The notes beneath the pieces are model-generated. The model ran no database searches, had not been told where the DNA came from, and worked only from the letters and a program-made list of their open reading frames with translations. A stretch of 64,000 nucleotides of DNA, taken from assembly GCF_051020975.1 (NCBI RefSeq), contig NW_027478161.1, positions 23,658,001 to 23,722,000 of the forward strand, given 5' to 3'. The translations under genes and the position numbers were made by a program. This DNA is from Osmia lignaria lignaria (lineage: Eukaryota; Arthropoda; Insecta; Hymenoptera; Megachilidae). How positions within the stretch are numbered: position 1 is the stretch's first letter; each line of letters opens with the position of its first letter. Positions 11,936 to 24,735 of this stretch are shown piece after piece.

Positions 11936-13738
11936 CACAGCTAAGCTGGAAGTGGCATTTGCAGCTCGCAATAGTGCAGAGTTATCTCAAAGAAAGGGGC
12001 CACGGTGTTTCTGTATCTCTATTATGTTGGTGCGGCTTCGGAACTTTTAAATATCTTGATATATCTCGAGAACTACGCATCTGATCAAAAAATATCATAG
12101 GACATAAAAAGTGGGAAACTTAATTCTCTACAAAAAAGGTCTCTTAACATTTTGCCATAGCTCGCTTCGTTTCCGAGATATTTGCAGATATATCTCAAGG
12201 GAAGGGGCCTGACGGACATATTTCGAGATATTTCTTCTTCTTGTTGTTCTTCTTCCGCACAGCTAAGCTGGAAGTGGCATTTACAGCTCGCAATAGTGTA
12301 GAGTTATCTCAAAGAAAGGGGCCACGGTGTTTCTGTATCTCTATTATGTTGGTGCGGCTTCGGAACTTTTAAATATCTTGATATATCTCGCGAACTACGC
12401 ATCTGATCAAAGAATATCATAGAACATAAAAAGTAGGAAACTTAATTCTCTACAAAAAAGGTCTCTTAACATTTTGCCATAGCTCTGTTCGTTTCCGAGA
12501 TATTTGCAGATTTATCTCAAGGGAAGGGGCCTGACGGACATATTTCGAGATATTTCTTCTTCTTGTTGTTCTTCTTCTGCACAGCTAAGCTGGAAGTGGC
12601 ATTTGCAGCTCGCAATAGTGCAGAGTTATCTCAAAGAGAGGGGCCACGGTGTTTCTGTATCTCTATTATGTTGGTGCGGCTTCGGAACTTTTAAATATCT
12701 TGATATATCTCGAGAACTACGCATCTGATCAAAAAATATCATAGAAGATAAAAAGTAGGACACTTAATTCTCTACAAAAAAGGTCTCTTAACATTTTGCC
12801 ATAGCTCGCTTCGTTTCCGAGATATTTGCAGATTTATCTCAAGGGAAGGGGCCTGACGGACATATTTCGAGATATTTCTTCTTCTTCTTGTTCTTCTTCT
12901 GCACAGCTAAGCTGGAAGTGGCATTTGCAGCTCGCAATAGTGCAGAGTTATCTCAAAGAGAGGGGCCACGGTGTTTCTGTATCTCTATTATGTTGGTGCG
13001 GCTTCGGAACTTTTAAATATCTCGATATATCTCGAAAACTACGCTTCTGATCAAAAAATATCATAGAACATAAATTGTAGGAAACATAATTCTCTACAAA
13101 AGACGTCTCTTAACATTTTGCCATAGCTCGCTTCGTTTCCGAGATATTTGCAGATTCAGCTCAAAGGAACGGGCCTGACGGACATATTTCGAGATATTTC
13201 TTCTTCTTGTTGTTCTTCCTCTGCACAGCTAAGCTGGAAGTGGCATTTGCAGCTCGCAATAGTGCAGAGTTATCTCAAAGAGAGGGGCCACGGTGTTTCT
13301 GTATCTCTATTATGTTGGTGCGGCTTCGGAACTTTTAAATATCTTGATATATCTCGAGAACTACGCATCTGATCAAAAAATATCATCGAACATAAATTGT
13401 AGGAAACATAATTCTCTACAAAGGACGTCTCTTAACATTTTGCCATAGCTCGCTTCGTTTCCGAGATATTTGCAGATTTATCTCAAGGGAAGGGGCCTGA
13501 CGGACATATTTCGAGATAATTCTTCTTCTTGTTGTTCTTCTTCTGCACAGCTAAGCTGGAAGTGGCATTTGCGGCTCGCACTAGTGCAGAGTTATCTCAA
13601 AGAAAGGGGCCACGGTGTTTCTGTATCTCTATTATGTTGGTGCGGCTTCGGAACTTTTAAATATCTTGATATATCTCGAGAACTACGCATCTGATCAAAA
13701 AATATCATAGGACATAAAAAGTGGGAAACTTAATTCTC

Positions 13739-13742
13739 TCCA
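13739..13742 (+). other. 1-bp deletion in the monomer tail (shared)
   Basis: The tail reads TTCTCTCCAAAAAGG where most monomers read TTCTCTACAAAAAAGG, one base shorter. This unit is 321 bp. The same shortened string is at 16,635-16,638, so this is one event that was copied with the 9-mer. Confidence 0.85.
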
Positions 13743-16082
13743 AAAAGGTCTCTTAACATTTTGCCATAGCTCGCTTCGTTTCCGAGATATTTGCAGATAT
13801 ATCTCAAGGGAAGGGGCCTGACGGACATATTTCGAGATATTTCTTCTTCTTGTTGTTCTTCTTCTGCACAGCTAAGATGGAAGTGGCATTTACAGCTCGC
13901 AATAGTGCAGAGTTATCTCAAAGAAAGGGGCCACGGTGTTTCTGTATCTCTATTATGTTGGTGCGGCTTCGGAACTTTTAAATATCTTGATATATCTCGC
14001 GAACTACGCATCTGATCAAAGAATATCATAGAACATAAAAAGTAGGAAACTTAATTCTCTACAAAAAAGGTCTCTTAACATTTTGCCATAGCTCTGTTCG
14101 TTTCCGAGATATTTGCAGATTTATCTCAAGGGAAGGGGCCTGAAGGACATATTTCGAGATATTTCTTCTTCTTGTTGTTCTTCTTCTGCACAGCTAAGCT
14201 GGAAGTGGCATTTGCAGCTCGCAATAGTGCAGAGTTATCTCAAAGAAAGGGGCCACGGTGTTTCTGTATCTCTATTATGTTGGTGCGGCTTCGGAACTTT
14301 TAAATATCTTGATATATCTCGAGAACTACGCATCTGATCAAAAAATATCATAGAACATAAAAAGTAGGAAACTTAATTCTCTACAAAAAAGGTCTCTTAA
14401 CATTTTGCCATAGGTCGCTTCATTTCCGAGATATTTGCAGATTTATCTCAAGGGAAGGGGCCTAACGGACATATTTCGAGATATTTCTTCTTCTTGTTGT
14501 TCTTCTTCTGCACAGCGAAGCTGGAAGTGGCATTTGCAGCTCGCAATAGTGCAGAGTTATCTCAAAGAAAGGGGCCACGGTGTTTCTGTATCTCTATTAT
14601 GTTGGTGCGGCTTCGGAACTTTTAAATATCTCGATATATCTCGAAAACTACGCTTCTGATCAAAAAATATCATAGAACATAAATTGTAGGAAACATAATT
14701 CTCTACAAAAGACGTCTCTTAACATTTTGCCATAGCTCGCTTCGTTTCCGAGATATTTGCAGATTCAGCTCAAAGGAACGGGCCTGACAGACATATTTCG
14801 AGATATTTCTTCTTCTTGTTGTTCTTCCTCTGCACAGCTAAGCTGGAAGTGGCATTTGCAGCTCGCAATAGTGCAGAGTTATCTCAAAGAAAGGGGCCAC
14901 GGTGTTTCTGTATCTCTATTATGTTGGTGCGGCTTCGGAACTTTTAAATATCTTGATATATCTCGAGAACTACGCATCTGATCAAAAAATATCATAGGAC
15001 ATAAAAAGTGGGAAACTTAATTCTCTACAAAAAAGGTCTCTTAACATTTTGCCATAGCTCGCTTCGTTTCCGAGATATTTGCAGATATATCTCAAGGGAA
15101 GGGGCCTGACGGACATATTTCGAGATATTTCTTCTTCTTGTTGTTCTTCTTCCGCACAGCTAAGCTGGAAGTGGCATTTACAGCTCGCAATAGTGTAGAG
15201 TTATCTCAAAGAAAGGGGCCACGGTGTTTCTGTATCTCTATTATGTTGGTGCGGCTTCGGAACTTTTAAATATCTTGATATATCTCGCGAACTACGCATC
15301 TGATCAAAGAATATCATAGAACATAAAAAGTAGGAAACTTAATTCTCTACAAAAAAGGTCTCTTAACATTTTGCCATAGCTCTGTTCGTTTCCGAGATAT
15401 TTGCAGATTTATCTCAAGGGAAGGGGCCTGACGGACATATTTCGAGATATTTCTTCTTCTTGTTGTTCTTCTTCTGCACAGCTAAGCTGGAAGTGGCATT
15501 TGCAGCTCGCAATAGTGCAGAGTTATCTCAAAGAGAGGGGCCACGGTGTTTCTGTATCTCTATTATGTTGGTGCGGCTTCGGAACTTTTAAATATCTTGA
15601 TATATCTCGAGAACTACGCATCTGATCAAAAAATATCATAGAAGATAAAAAGTAGGACACTTAATTCTCTACAAAAAAGGTCTCTTAACATTTTGCCATA
15701 GCTCGCTTCGTTTCCGAGATATTTGCAGATTTATCTCAAGGGAAGGGGCCTGACGGACATATTTCGAGATATTTCTTCTTCTTCTTGTTCTTCTTCTGCA
15801 CAGCTAAGCTGGAAGTGGCATTTGCAGCTCGCAATAGTGCAGAGTTATCTCAAAGAGAGGGGCCACGGTGTTTCTGTATCTCTATTATGTTGGTGCGGCT
15901 TCGGAACTTTTAAATATCTCGATATATCTCGAAAACTACGCTTCTGATCAAAAAATATCATAGAACATAAATTGTAGGAAACATAATTCTCTACAAAAGA
16001 CGTCTCTTAACATTTTGCCATAGCTCGCTTCGTTTCCGAGATATTTGCAGATTCAGCTCAAAGGAACGGGCCTGACGGACAT

Positions 16083-16086
16083 ATTC
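16083..16086 (+). other. 1-bp deletion in the T run before CGAGATAT
   Basis: This copy reads ACATATTCGAG in place of ACATATTTCGAG. The unit starting at 16,045 is 321 bp and its open frame is shifted. The corresponding unit at 13,148 is intact, so this deletion is younger than the 9-mer duplication. Confidence 0.85.
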
Positions 16087-16634
16087 GAGATATTTCTTCT
16101 TCTTGTTGTTCTTCCTCTGCACAGCTAAGCTGGAAGTGGCATTTGCAGCTCGCAATAGTGCAGAGTTATCTCAAAGAGAGGGGCCACGGTGTTTCTGTAT
16201 CTCTATTATGTTGGTGCGGCTTCGGAACTTTTAAATATCTTGATATATCTCGAGAACTACGCATCTGATCAAAAAATATCATCGAACATAAATTGTAGGA
16301 AACATAATTCTCTACAAAGGACGTCTCTTAACATTTTGCCATAGCTCGCTTCGTTTCCGAGATATTTGCAGATTTATCTCAAGGGAAGGAGCCTGACGGA
16401 CATATTTCGAGATAATTCTTCTTCTTGTTGTTCTTCTTCTGCACAGCTAAGCTGGAAGTGGCATTTGCGGCTCGCACTAGTGCAGAGTTATCTCAAAGAA
16501 AGGGGCCACGGTGTTTCTGTATCTCTATTATGTTGGTGCGGCTTCGGAACTTTTAAATATCTTGATATATCTCGAGAACTACGCATCTGATCAAAAAATA
16601 TCATAGGACATAAAAAGTGGGAAACTTAATTCTC

Positions 16635-16638
16635 TCCA
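16635..16638 (+). other. 1-bp deletion in the monomer tail, second copy
   Basis: This is the same TTCTCTCCAAAAAGG as at 13,739, found 2,896 bp downstream at the matching place in the second 9-mer. It is the clearest mark of common descent between the two copies. Confidence 0.85.
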
Positions 16639-19262
16639 AAAAGGTCTCTTAACATTTTGCCATAGCTCGCTTCGTTTCCGAGATATTTGCAGATATATCT
16701 CAAGGGAAGGGGCCTGACGGACATATTTCGAGATATTTCTTCTTCTTGTTGTTCTTCTTCTGCACAGCTAAGATGGAAGTGGCATTTACAGCTCGCAATA
16801 GTGCAGAGTTATCTCAAAGAAAGGGGCCACGGTGTTTCTGTATCTCTATTATGTTGGTGCGGCTTCGGAACTTTTAAATATCTTGATATATCTCGCGAAC
16901 TACGCATCTGATCAAAGAATATCATAGAACATAAAAAGTAGGAAACTTAATTCTCTACAAAAAAGGTCTCTTAACATTTTGCCATAGCTCTGTTCGTTTC
17001 CGAGATATTTGCAGATTTATCTCAAGGGAAGGGGCCTGAAGGACATATTTCGAGATATTTCTTCTTCTTGTTGTTCTTCTTCTGCACAGCTAAGCTGGAA
17101 GTGGCATTTGCAGCTCGCAATAGTGCAGAGTTATCTCAAAGAAAGGGGCCACGGTGTTTCTGTATCTCTATTATGTTGGTGCGGCTTCGGAACTTTTAAA
17201 TATCTTGATATATCTCGAGAACTACGCATCTGATCAAAAAATATCATAGAACATAAAAAGTAGGAAACTTAATTCTCTACAAAAAAGGTCTCTTAACATT
17301 TTGCCATAGGTCGCTTCATTTCCGAGATATTTGCAGATTTATCTCAAGGGAAGGGGCCTAACGGACATATTTCGAGATATTTCTTCTTCTTGTTGTTCTT
17401 CTTCTGCACAGCGAAGCTGGAAGTGGCATTTGCAGCTCGCAATAGTGCAGAGTTATCTCAAAGAAAGGGGCCACGGTGTTTCTGTATCTCTATTATGTTG
17501 GTGCGGCTTCGGAACTTTTAAATATCTCGATATATCTCGAAAACTACGCTTCTGATCAAAAAATATCATAGAACATAAATTGTAGGAAACATAATTCTCT
17601 ACAAAAGACGTCTCTTAACATTTTGCCATAGCTCGCTTCGTTTCCGAGATATTTGCAGATTCAGCTCAAAGGAACGGGCCTGACAGACATATTTCGAGAT
17701 ATTTCTTCTTCTTGTTGTTCTTCCTCTGCACAGCTAAGCTGGAAGTGGCATTTGCAGCTCGCAATAGTGCAGAGTTATCTCAAAGAGAGGGGCCACGGTG
17801 TTTCTGTATCTCTATTATGTTGGTGCGGCTTCGGAACTTTTAAATATCTTGATATATCTCGAGAACTACGCATCTGATCAAAAAATATCATCGAACATAA
17901 ATTGTAGGAAACATAATTCTCTACAAAAGACGTCTCTTAACATTTTGCCATAGCTCGCTTCGTTTCCGAGATATTTGCAGATTTATCTCAAGGGAAGGGG
18001 CCTGACGGACATATTTCGAGATATTTCTTCTTCTTGTTGTTCTTCTTCTGCACAGCTAAGCTGGAAGTGGCATTTGCGGCTCGCACTGGTGCAGAGTTAT
18101 CTCAAAGAAAGGGGCCACGGTGTTTCTGTATCTCTATTATGTTGGTGCGGCTTCGGAACTTTTAAATATCTTGATATATCTCGAGAACTACGCATCTGAT
18201 CAAAAAATATCATACTACATCAAAAGTAGGAAACTTAATTCTCTACAAGAAAGGTCTCTAAACATTTTGCCATAGCTCGCTTCGTTTCCGAGATATTTGC
18301 AGATTTATCTCAAGGGAAGGGGCCTGACAGACATATTTCGAGATATTTCTTCTTCTTGTTGTTCTTCTTCCGCACAGCTAAGCTGGAAGTGGCATTTACA
18401 GCTCGCAATAGAGCAGAGTTATCTCAAAGAAAGGGGCCACGGTGTTTCTGTATCTCTATTATGTTGGTGCGGCTTCGGAACTTTTAAATATCTTGATATA
18501 TCTCGCGAACTACGCATCTGATCAAAGAATATCATAGAACATAAAAAGTAGGAAACTTAATTCTCTACAAAAAAGGTCTCTTAACATTTTGCCATAGCTC
18601 TGTTCGTTTCCGAGATATTTGCAGATTTATCTCAAGGGAAGGGGCCTGACGGACATATTTCGAGATATTTCTTCTTCTTGTTGTTCTTCTTCTGCACAGC
18701 TAAGCTGGAAGTGGCATTTGCAGCTCACAATAGTGCAGAGTTATCTCAAAGAGAGGGGCCACGGTGTTTCTGTATCTCTATTATGTTGGTGCGGCTTCGG
18801 AACTTTTAAATATCTTGATATATCTCGAGAACTACGCATCTGATCAAAAAATATCATAGGACATAGAAAGTGGGAAACTTAATTCTCTACAAAAAAGGTC
18901 TCTTAACATTTTGCCATAGCTCGCTTCGTTTCCGAGATATTTGCAGATATATCTCAAGGGAAGGGGCCTGACGGACATATTTCGAGATATTTCTTCTTCT
19001 TGTTGTTCTTCTTCCGCACAGCTAAGCTGGAAGTGGCATTTACAGCTCGCAATAGTGCAGAGTTATCTCAAAGAAAGGGGCCACGGTGTTTCTGTATCTC
19101 TATTATGTTGGTGCGGCTTCGGAACTTTTAAATATCTTGATATATCTCGCGAACTACGCATCTGATCAAAGAATATCATAGAACATAAAAAGTAGGAAAC
19201 TTAATTCTCTACAAAAAAGGTCTCTTAACATTTTGCCATAGCTCTGTTCGTTTCCGAGATAT

Positions 19263-20550
19263 TTGCAGATTTATCTCAAGGGAAGGGGCCTGACGGACAT
19301 ATTTCGAGATATTTCTTCTTCTTGTTGTTCTTCTTCTGCACAGCTAAGCTGGAAGTGGCATTTGCAGCTCGCAATAGTGCAGAGTTATCTCAAAGAGAGG
19401 GGCCACGGTGTTTCTGTATCTCTATTATGTTGGTGCGGCTTCGGAACTTTTAAATATCTTGATATATCTCGAGAACTACGCATCTGATCAAAAAATATCA
19501 TAGAAGATAAAAAGTAGGACACTTAATTCTCTACAAAAAAGGTCTCTTAACATTTTGCCATAGCTCGCTTCGTTTCCGAGATATTTGCAGATTTATCTCA
19601 AGGGAAGGGGCCTGACGGACATATTTCGAGATATTTCTTCTTCTTCTTGTTCTTCTTCTGCACAGCTAAGCTGGAAGTGGCATTTGCAGCTCGCAATAGT
19701 GCAGAGTTATCTCAAAGAGAGGGGCCACGGTGTTTCTCTATCTCTATTATGTTGGTGCGGCTTCGGAACTTTTAAATATCTCGATATATCTCGCGAACTA
19801 CGCATCTGATCAAAGAATATCATAGAACATAAAAAGTAGGAAACTTAATTCTCTACAAAAAAGGTCTCTTAACATTTTGCCATAGCTCTGTTCGTTTCCG
19901 AGATATTTGCAGGTTTATCTCAAGGGAAGGGGCCTGACGGACATATTTCGAGATATTTCTTCTTCTTGTTGTTCTTCTTCTGCACAGCTAAGCTGGAAGT
20001 GGCATTTGCAGCTCGCAATAGTGCAGAGTTATCTCAAAGAGAGGGGCCACGGTGTTTCTGTATCTCTATTATGTTGGTGCGGCTTCGGAACTTTTAAATA
20101 TCTTGATATATCTCGAGAACTACGCATCTGATCAAAAAATATCATAGAAGATAAAAAGTAGGACACTTAATTCTCTACAAAAAAGGTCTCTTAACATTTT
20201 GCCATAGCTCGCTTCGTTTCCGAGATATTTGCAGATTTATCTCAAGGGAAGGGGCCTGACGGACATATTTCGAGATATTTCTTCTTCTTCTTGTTCTTCT
20301 TCTGCACAGCTAAGCTGGAAGTGGCATTTGCAGCTCGCAATAGTGCAGAGTTATCTCAAAGAGAGGGGCCACGGTGTTTCTCTATCTCTATTATGTTGGT
20401 GCGGCTTCGGAACTTTTAAATATCTCGATATATCTCGAAAACTACGCTTCTGATCAAAAAATATCATAGAACATAAATTGTAGGAAACATAATTCTCTAC
20501 AAAAGACGTCTCTTAACATTTTGCCATAGCTCGCTTCGTTTCCGAGATAT
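19263..20550 (+). repeat. Dimer HOR (644 bp), two copies, CTATCTCT-marked
   Basis: The units 19,263 and 19,585 are repeated as 19,907 and 20,229. The first unit of each pair follows GCTCTGTTCG and has an AGAAGATAAAAAGTAGGACAC tail (split here as AGAAGATAAA and GTAGGACAC). The second has the TTCTTCTTCTTG tract and GTTTCTCTATCTC in place of GTTTCTGTATCTC. The two second units differ in tail: CTCGCGAAC at 19,791 against CTCGAAAAC at 20,435, so a tail swap happened after or during the duplication. Confidence 0.75.
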
Positions 20551-21532
20551 TTGCAGATTCAGCTCAAAGGAACGGGCCTGACGGACATATTTCGAGATAT
20601 TTCTTCTTCTTGTTGTTCTTCCTCTGCACAGCTAAGCTGGAAGTGGCATTTGCAGCTCGCAATAGTGCAGAGTTATCTCAAAGAGAGGGGCCACGGTGTT
20701 TCTGTATCTCTATTATGTTGGTGCGGCTTCGGAACTTTTAAATATCTTGATATATCTCGAGAACTACGCATCTGATCAAAAAATATCATCGAACATAAAT
20801 TGTAGGAAACATAATTCTCTACAAAAGACGTCTCTTAACATTTTGCCATAGCTCGCTTCGTTTCCGAGATATTTGCAGATTTATCTCAAGGGAAGGGGCC
20901 TGACGGACATATTTCGAGATAATTCTTCTTCTTGTTGTTCTTCTTCTGCACAGCTAAGCTGGAAGTGGCATTTGCGGCTCGCACTAGTGCAGAGTTATCT
21001 CAAAGAAAGGGGCCACGGTGTTTCTGTATCTCTATTATGTTGGTGCGGCTTCGGAACTTTTAAATATCTTGATATATCTCGAGAACTACGCATCTGATCA
21101 AAAAATATCATACTACATCAAAAGTAGGAAACTTAATTCTCTACAAGAAAGGTCTCTAAACATTTTGCCATAGCTCGCTTCGTTTCCGAGATATTTGCAG
21201 ATTTATCTCAAGGGAAGGGGCCTGACAGACATATTTCGAGATATTTCTTCTTCTTGTTGTTCTTCTTCTGCACAGCTAAGCTGGAAGTGGCATTTGCAGC
21301 TCGCAATAGTGCAGAGTTATCTCAAAGAGAGGGGCCACGGTGTTTCTGTATCACTATTATGTTGGTGCAGCTTCGGAACTTTTAAATATCTTGATATTAC
21401 TCGAGAACTACGCATCTGATCAAAAAATATCATAGAAGATAAAAAGTAGGAAACTTAATTGTCTACAAAAAAGGTCTCTTAACATTTTGCCATAGCTCGC
21501 TTCGTTTCCGAGATATTTGCAGATTTATCTCA

Positions 21533-21541
21533 AGGGAGGGG
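21533..21541 (+). other. 1-bp deletion in the head purine run
   Basis: CTCAAGGGAGGGGCCTG replaces CTCAAGGGAAGGGGCCTG. The unit starting at 21,517 is 321 bp and its open frame is shifted. I saw this change in no other unit. Confidence 0.85.
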
Positions 21542-24500
21542 CCTGACGGACATATTTCGAGATATTTCTTCTTCTCGTTGTTCTTCTTCTGCACAGCGAA
21601 GCTGGAAGTGGCATTTGCAGCTCGCAATAGTGCAGAGTTATCTCAAAGAAAGGGGCCACGGTGTTTCTGTATCTCTATTATGTTGGTGCGGCTTCGGAAC
21701 TTTTAAATATCTCGATATATCTCGAAAACTACGCTTCTGATCAAAAAATATCATAGAACATAAATTGTAGGAAACATAATTCTCTACAAAAGCCGTCTCT
21801 TAACATTTTGCCATAGCTCGCTTCGTTTCCGAGATATTTGCAGATATATCTCAAGGGAAGGGGCCTGACGGACATATTTCGAGATATTTCTTCTTCTTGT
21901 TGTTCTTCTTCTGCACAGCTAAGCTGGAAGTGGCATTTGCAGCTCGCAATAGTGCAGAGTTATCTCAAAGAAAGGGGCCACGGTGTTTCTGTATCTCTAT
22001 TATGTTGGTGCGGCTTCGGAACTTTTAAATATCTTGATATATCTCGAGAACTACGCATCTGATCAAAAAATATCATAGAACATAAAAAGTAGGAAACTTA
22101 ATTCTCTACAAAAAAGGTCTCTTAACATTTTGCCATAGGTCGCTTCATTTCCGAGATATTTGCAGATTTATCTCAAGGGAAGGGGCCTAACGGACATATT
22201 TCGAGATATTTCTTCTTCTTGTTGTTCTTCTTCTGCACAGCGAAGCTGGAAGTGGCACTTGCAGCTCGCAATAGTGCAGAGTTATCTCAAAGAAAGGGGC
22301 CACGGTGTTTCTGTATCTCTATTATGTTGGTGCGGCTTCGGAACTTTTAAATATCTCGATATATCTCGAAAACTACGCTTCTGATCAAAAAATATCATAG
22401 AACATAAATTGTAGGAAACATAATTCTCTACAAAAGACGTCTCTTAACATTTTGCCATAGCTCGCTTCGTTTCCGAGATATTTGCAGATTTATCTCAAGG
22501 GAAGGGGCCTAACGGACATATTTCGAGATATTTCTTCTTCTTGTTGTTCTTCTTCTGCACAGCTAAACTGGAAGTGGCATTTCCAGCTCGCAATAGTGCA
22601 GAGTTATCTCAAAGAAAGGGGCCACGGCGTTTCTGTATCTCTATTATGTTGGTGCGGCTTCGGAACTTTTAAATATCTCGATATATCTCGAAAACTACGC
22701 TTCTGATCAAAAAATATCATAGAACATAAAAAGTAGGAAACTTAATTCTCTACAAATAAGGTCTCTTAACATTTTGACATAGCTCGCTTCGTTTCCGAGA
22801 TATTTGCAGATTTATCTCAAGGGAAGGGGCCTGACGGACATATTTCGAGATATTTCTTCTTCTTGTTGTTCTTCTTCTGCACAGCTAAGCTGGAAGTGGC
22901 ATTTGCAGCTCGCAATAGTGCAGAGTTATCTCAAAGAAAGGGGCCACGGTGTTTCTGTATCTCTATTATGTTGGTGCGGCTTCGGAACTTTTAAATATCT
23001 TGATATATCTCGAGAACTACGCGTCTGATCAAAAAATATCATAGACCATAAAAAGTAGGAAACATAATTCTCTACAAAAAAGGTCTCTTAACATTTTGCC
23101 ATAGCTCGCTTCGTTTCCGAGATATTTGCAGATTTATCTCAAGGGAAGGGGCCTGACGGACATATTTCGAGATATTTCTTCTTCTTGTTGTTCTTCTTCT
23201 GCACGGCTAAGCTGGAAGCGGCATTTGCGGCTCGCACTAGTGCAGAGTTATCTCAAAGAAAGGGGCCACGGTGTTTCTGTATCTCTATTATGTTGGTGCG
23301 GCTTCGGAACTTTTAAATATCTTGATATATCTCGAGAACTACGCGTCTGATCAAAAAATATCATAGACCATAAAAAGTAGGAAACATAATTCTCTACAAA
23401 AAAGGTCTCTTAACATTTTGCCATAGCTCGCTTCGTTTCCGAGATATTTGCAGATTTATCTCAAGGGAAGGGGCCTGACGGACATATTTCGAGATATTTC
23501 TTCTTCTTGTTGTTCTTCTTCTGCACGGCTAAGCTGGAAGTGGCATTTGCGGCTCGCACTAGTGCAGAGTTATCTCAAAGAAAGGGGCCACGGTGTTTCT
23601 GTATCTCTATTATGTTGGTGCGGCTTCGGAACTTTTAAATATCTCGATATATCTCGAAAACTACGCTTCTGATCAAAAAATATCATAGAACATAAATTGT
23701 AGGAAACATAATTCTCTACAAAAGACGTCTCTTAACATTTTGCCATAGCTCGCTTCGTTTCCGAGATATTTGCAGATTCAGCTCAAAGGAACGGGCCTGA
23801 CGGACATATTTCGAGATATTTCTTCTTCTTGTTGTTCTTCTTCTGCACGGCTAAGCTGGAAGTGGCATTTGCGGCTCGCACTAGTGCAGAGTTATCTCAA
23901 AGAAAGGGGCCACGGTGTTTCTGTATCTCTATTATGTTGGTGCGGCTTCGGAACTTTTAAATATCTCGATATATCTCGAAAACTACGCTTCTGATCAAAA
24001 AATATCATAGAACATAAATTGTAGGAAACATAATTCTCTACAAAAGACGTCTCTTAACATTTTGCCATAGCTCGCTTCGTTTCCGAGATATTTGCAGATT
24101 CAGCTCAAAGGAACGGGCCTGACGGACATATTTCGAGATATTTCTTCTTCTTGATGTTCTTCCTCTGCACAGCTAAGCTGGAAGTGGCATTTGCAGCTCG
24201 CAATAGTGCAGAATTATCTCAAAGAAAGGGGCCACGGTGTTTCTGTATCTCTATTATGTTGGTGCGGCTTCGGAACTTTTAAATATCTTGATATATCTCG
24301 AGAACTACGCATCTGATCAAAAAATATCATAGGACATAAAAAGTAGGAAACTTAATTCTCTACAAGAAAGGTCTCTTAACATTTTGCCATAGCTCGCTTC
24401 GTTTCCGAGATATTTGCAGATTTATCTCAAGGGAAGGGGCCTGACGGACATATTTCGAGATATTTCTTCTTCTTGTTGTTCTTCTTCTGCACGGCTAAGC

Positions 24501-24735
24501 TGGAAGTGGCATTTGCGGCTCGCACTAGTGCAGAGTTATCTCAAAGAAAGGGGCCACGGTGTTTCTGTATCTCTATTATGTTGGTGCGGCTTCGGAACTT
24601 TTAAATATCTCGATATATCTCGAAAACTACGCTTCTGATCAAAAAATATCATAGAACATAAATTGTAGGAAACTTAATTCTCTACAAAAAAGGTCTCTTA
24701 ACATTTTGCCATAGCTCGCTTCGTTTCCGAGATAT

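Larger units (their letters stand above)
11930..17880 (+). repeat. 9-mer higher-order repeat (2.9 kb), two copies
   Basis: The nine units 12,182, 12,504, 12,826, 13,148, 13,470, 13,791, 14,113, 14,435 and 14,757 correspond in order to 15,079, 15,401, 15,723, 16,045, 16,366, 16,687, 17,009, 17,331 and 17,653. Shared private markers include GTGTAGAG (stop in the open frame), the TTCTTCTTCTTG tract, GATAATTC, AAGATGGAAG, CCTGAAGGAC, GGTCGCTTCATTTCC with GCGAAGCTGG, and the same 1-bp deletion at 13,740 and 16,636. The second copy has its own T deletion at 16,084. The first four units also match 9,606-10,893, eight units upstream. Confidence 0.88.
9606..22481 (+). repeat. Region B: 8- and 9-mer HOR region with TCGCGA-marked monomers
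   Basis: This region is defined by a monomer haplotype with TTTACAGCTCG middle, CTCGCGAACTACG tail, AAAGAATATC and a following GCTCTGTTCG junction. TCGCGA occurs at 9,812, 12,388, 13,997, 15,285, 16,893, 18,503, 19,147 and 19,791, and I saw it nowhere else in the window. q heads and the tails ATCATCGAACATAAATTG and TACTACATCAAAAG are also common. No gene is present. Confidence 0.8.
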
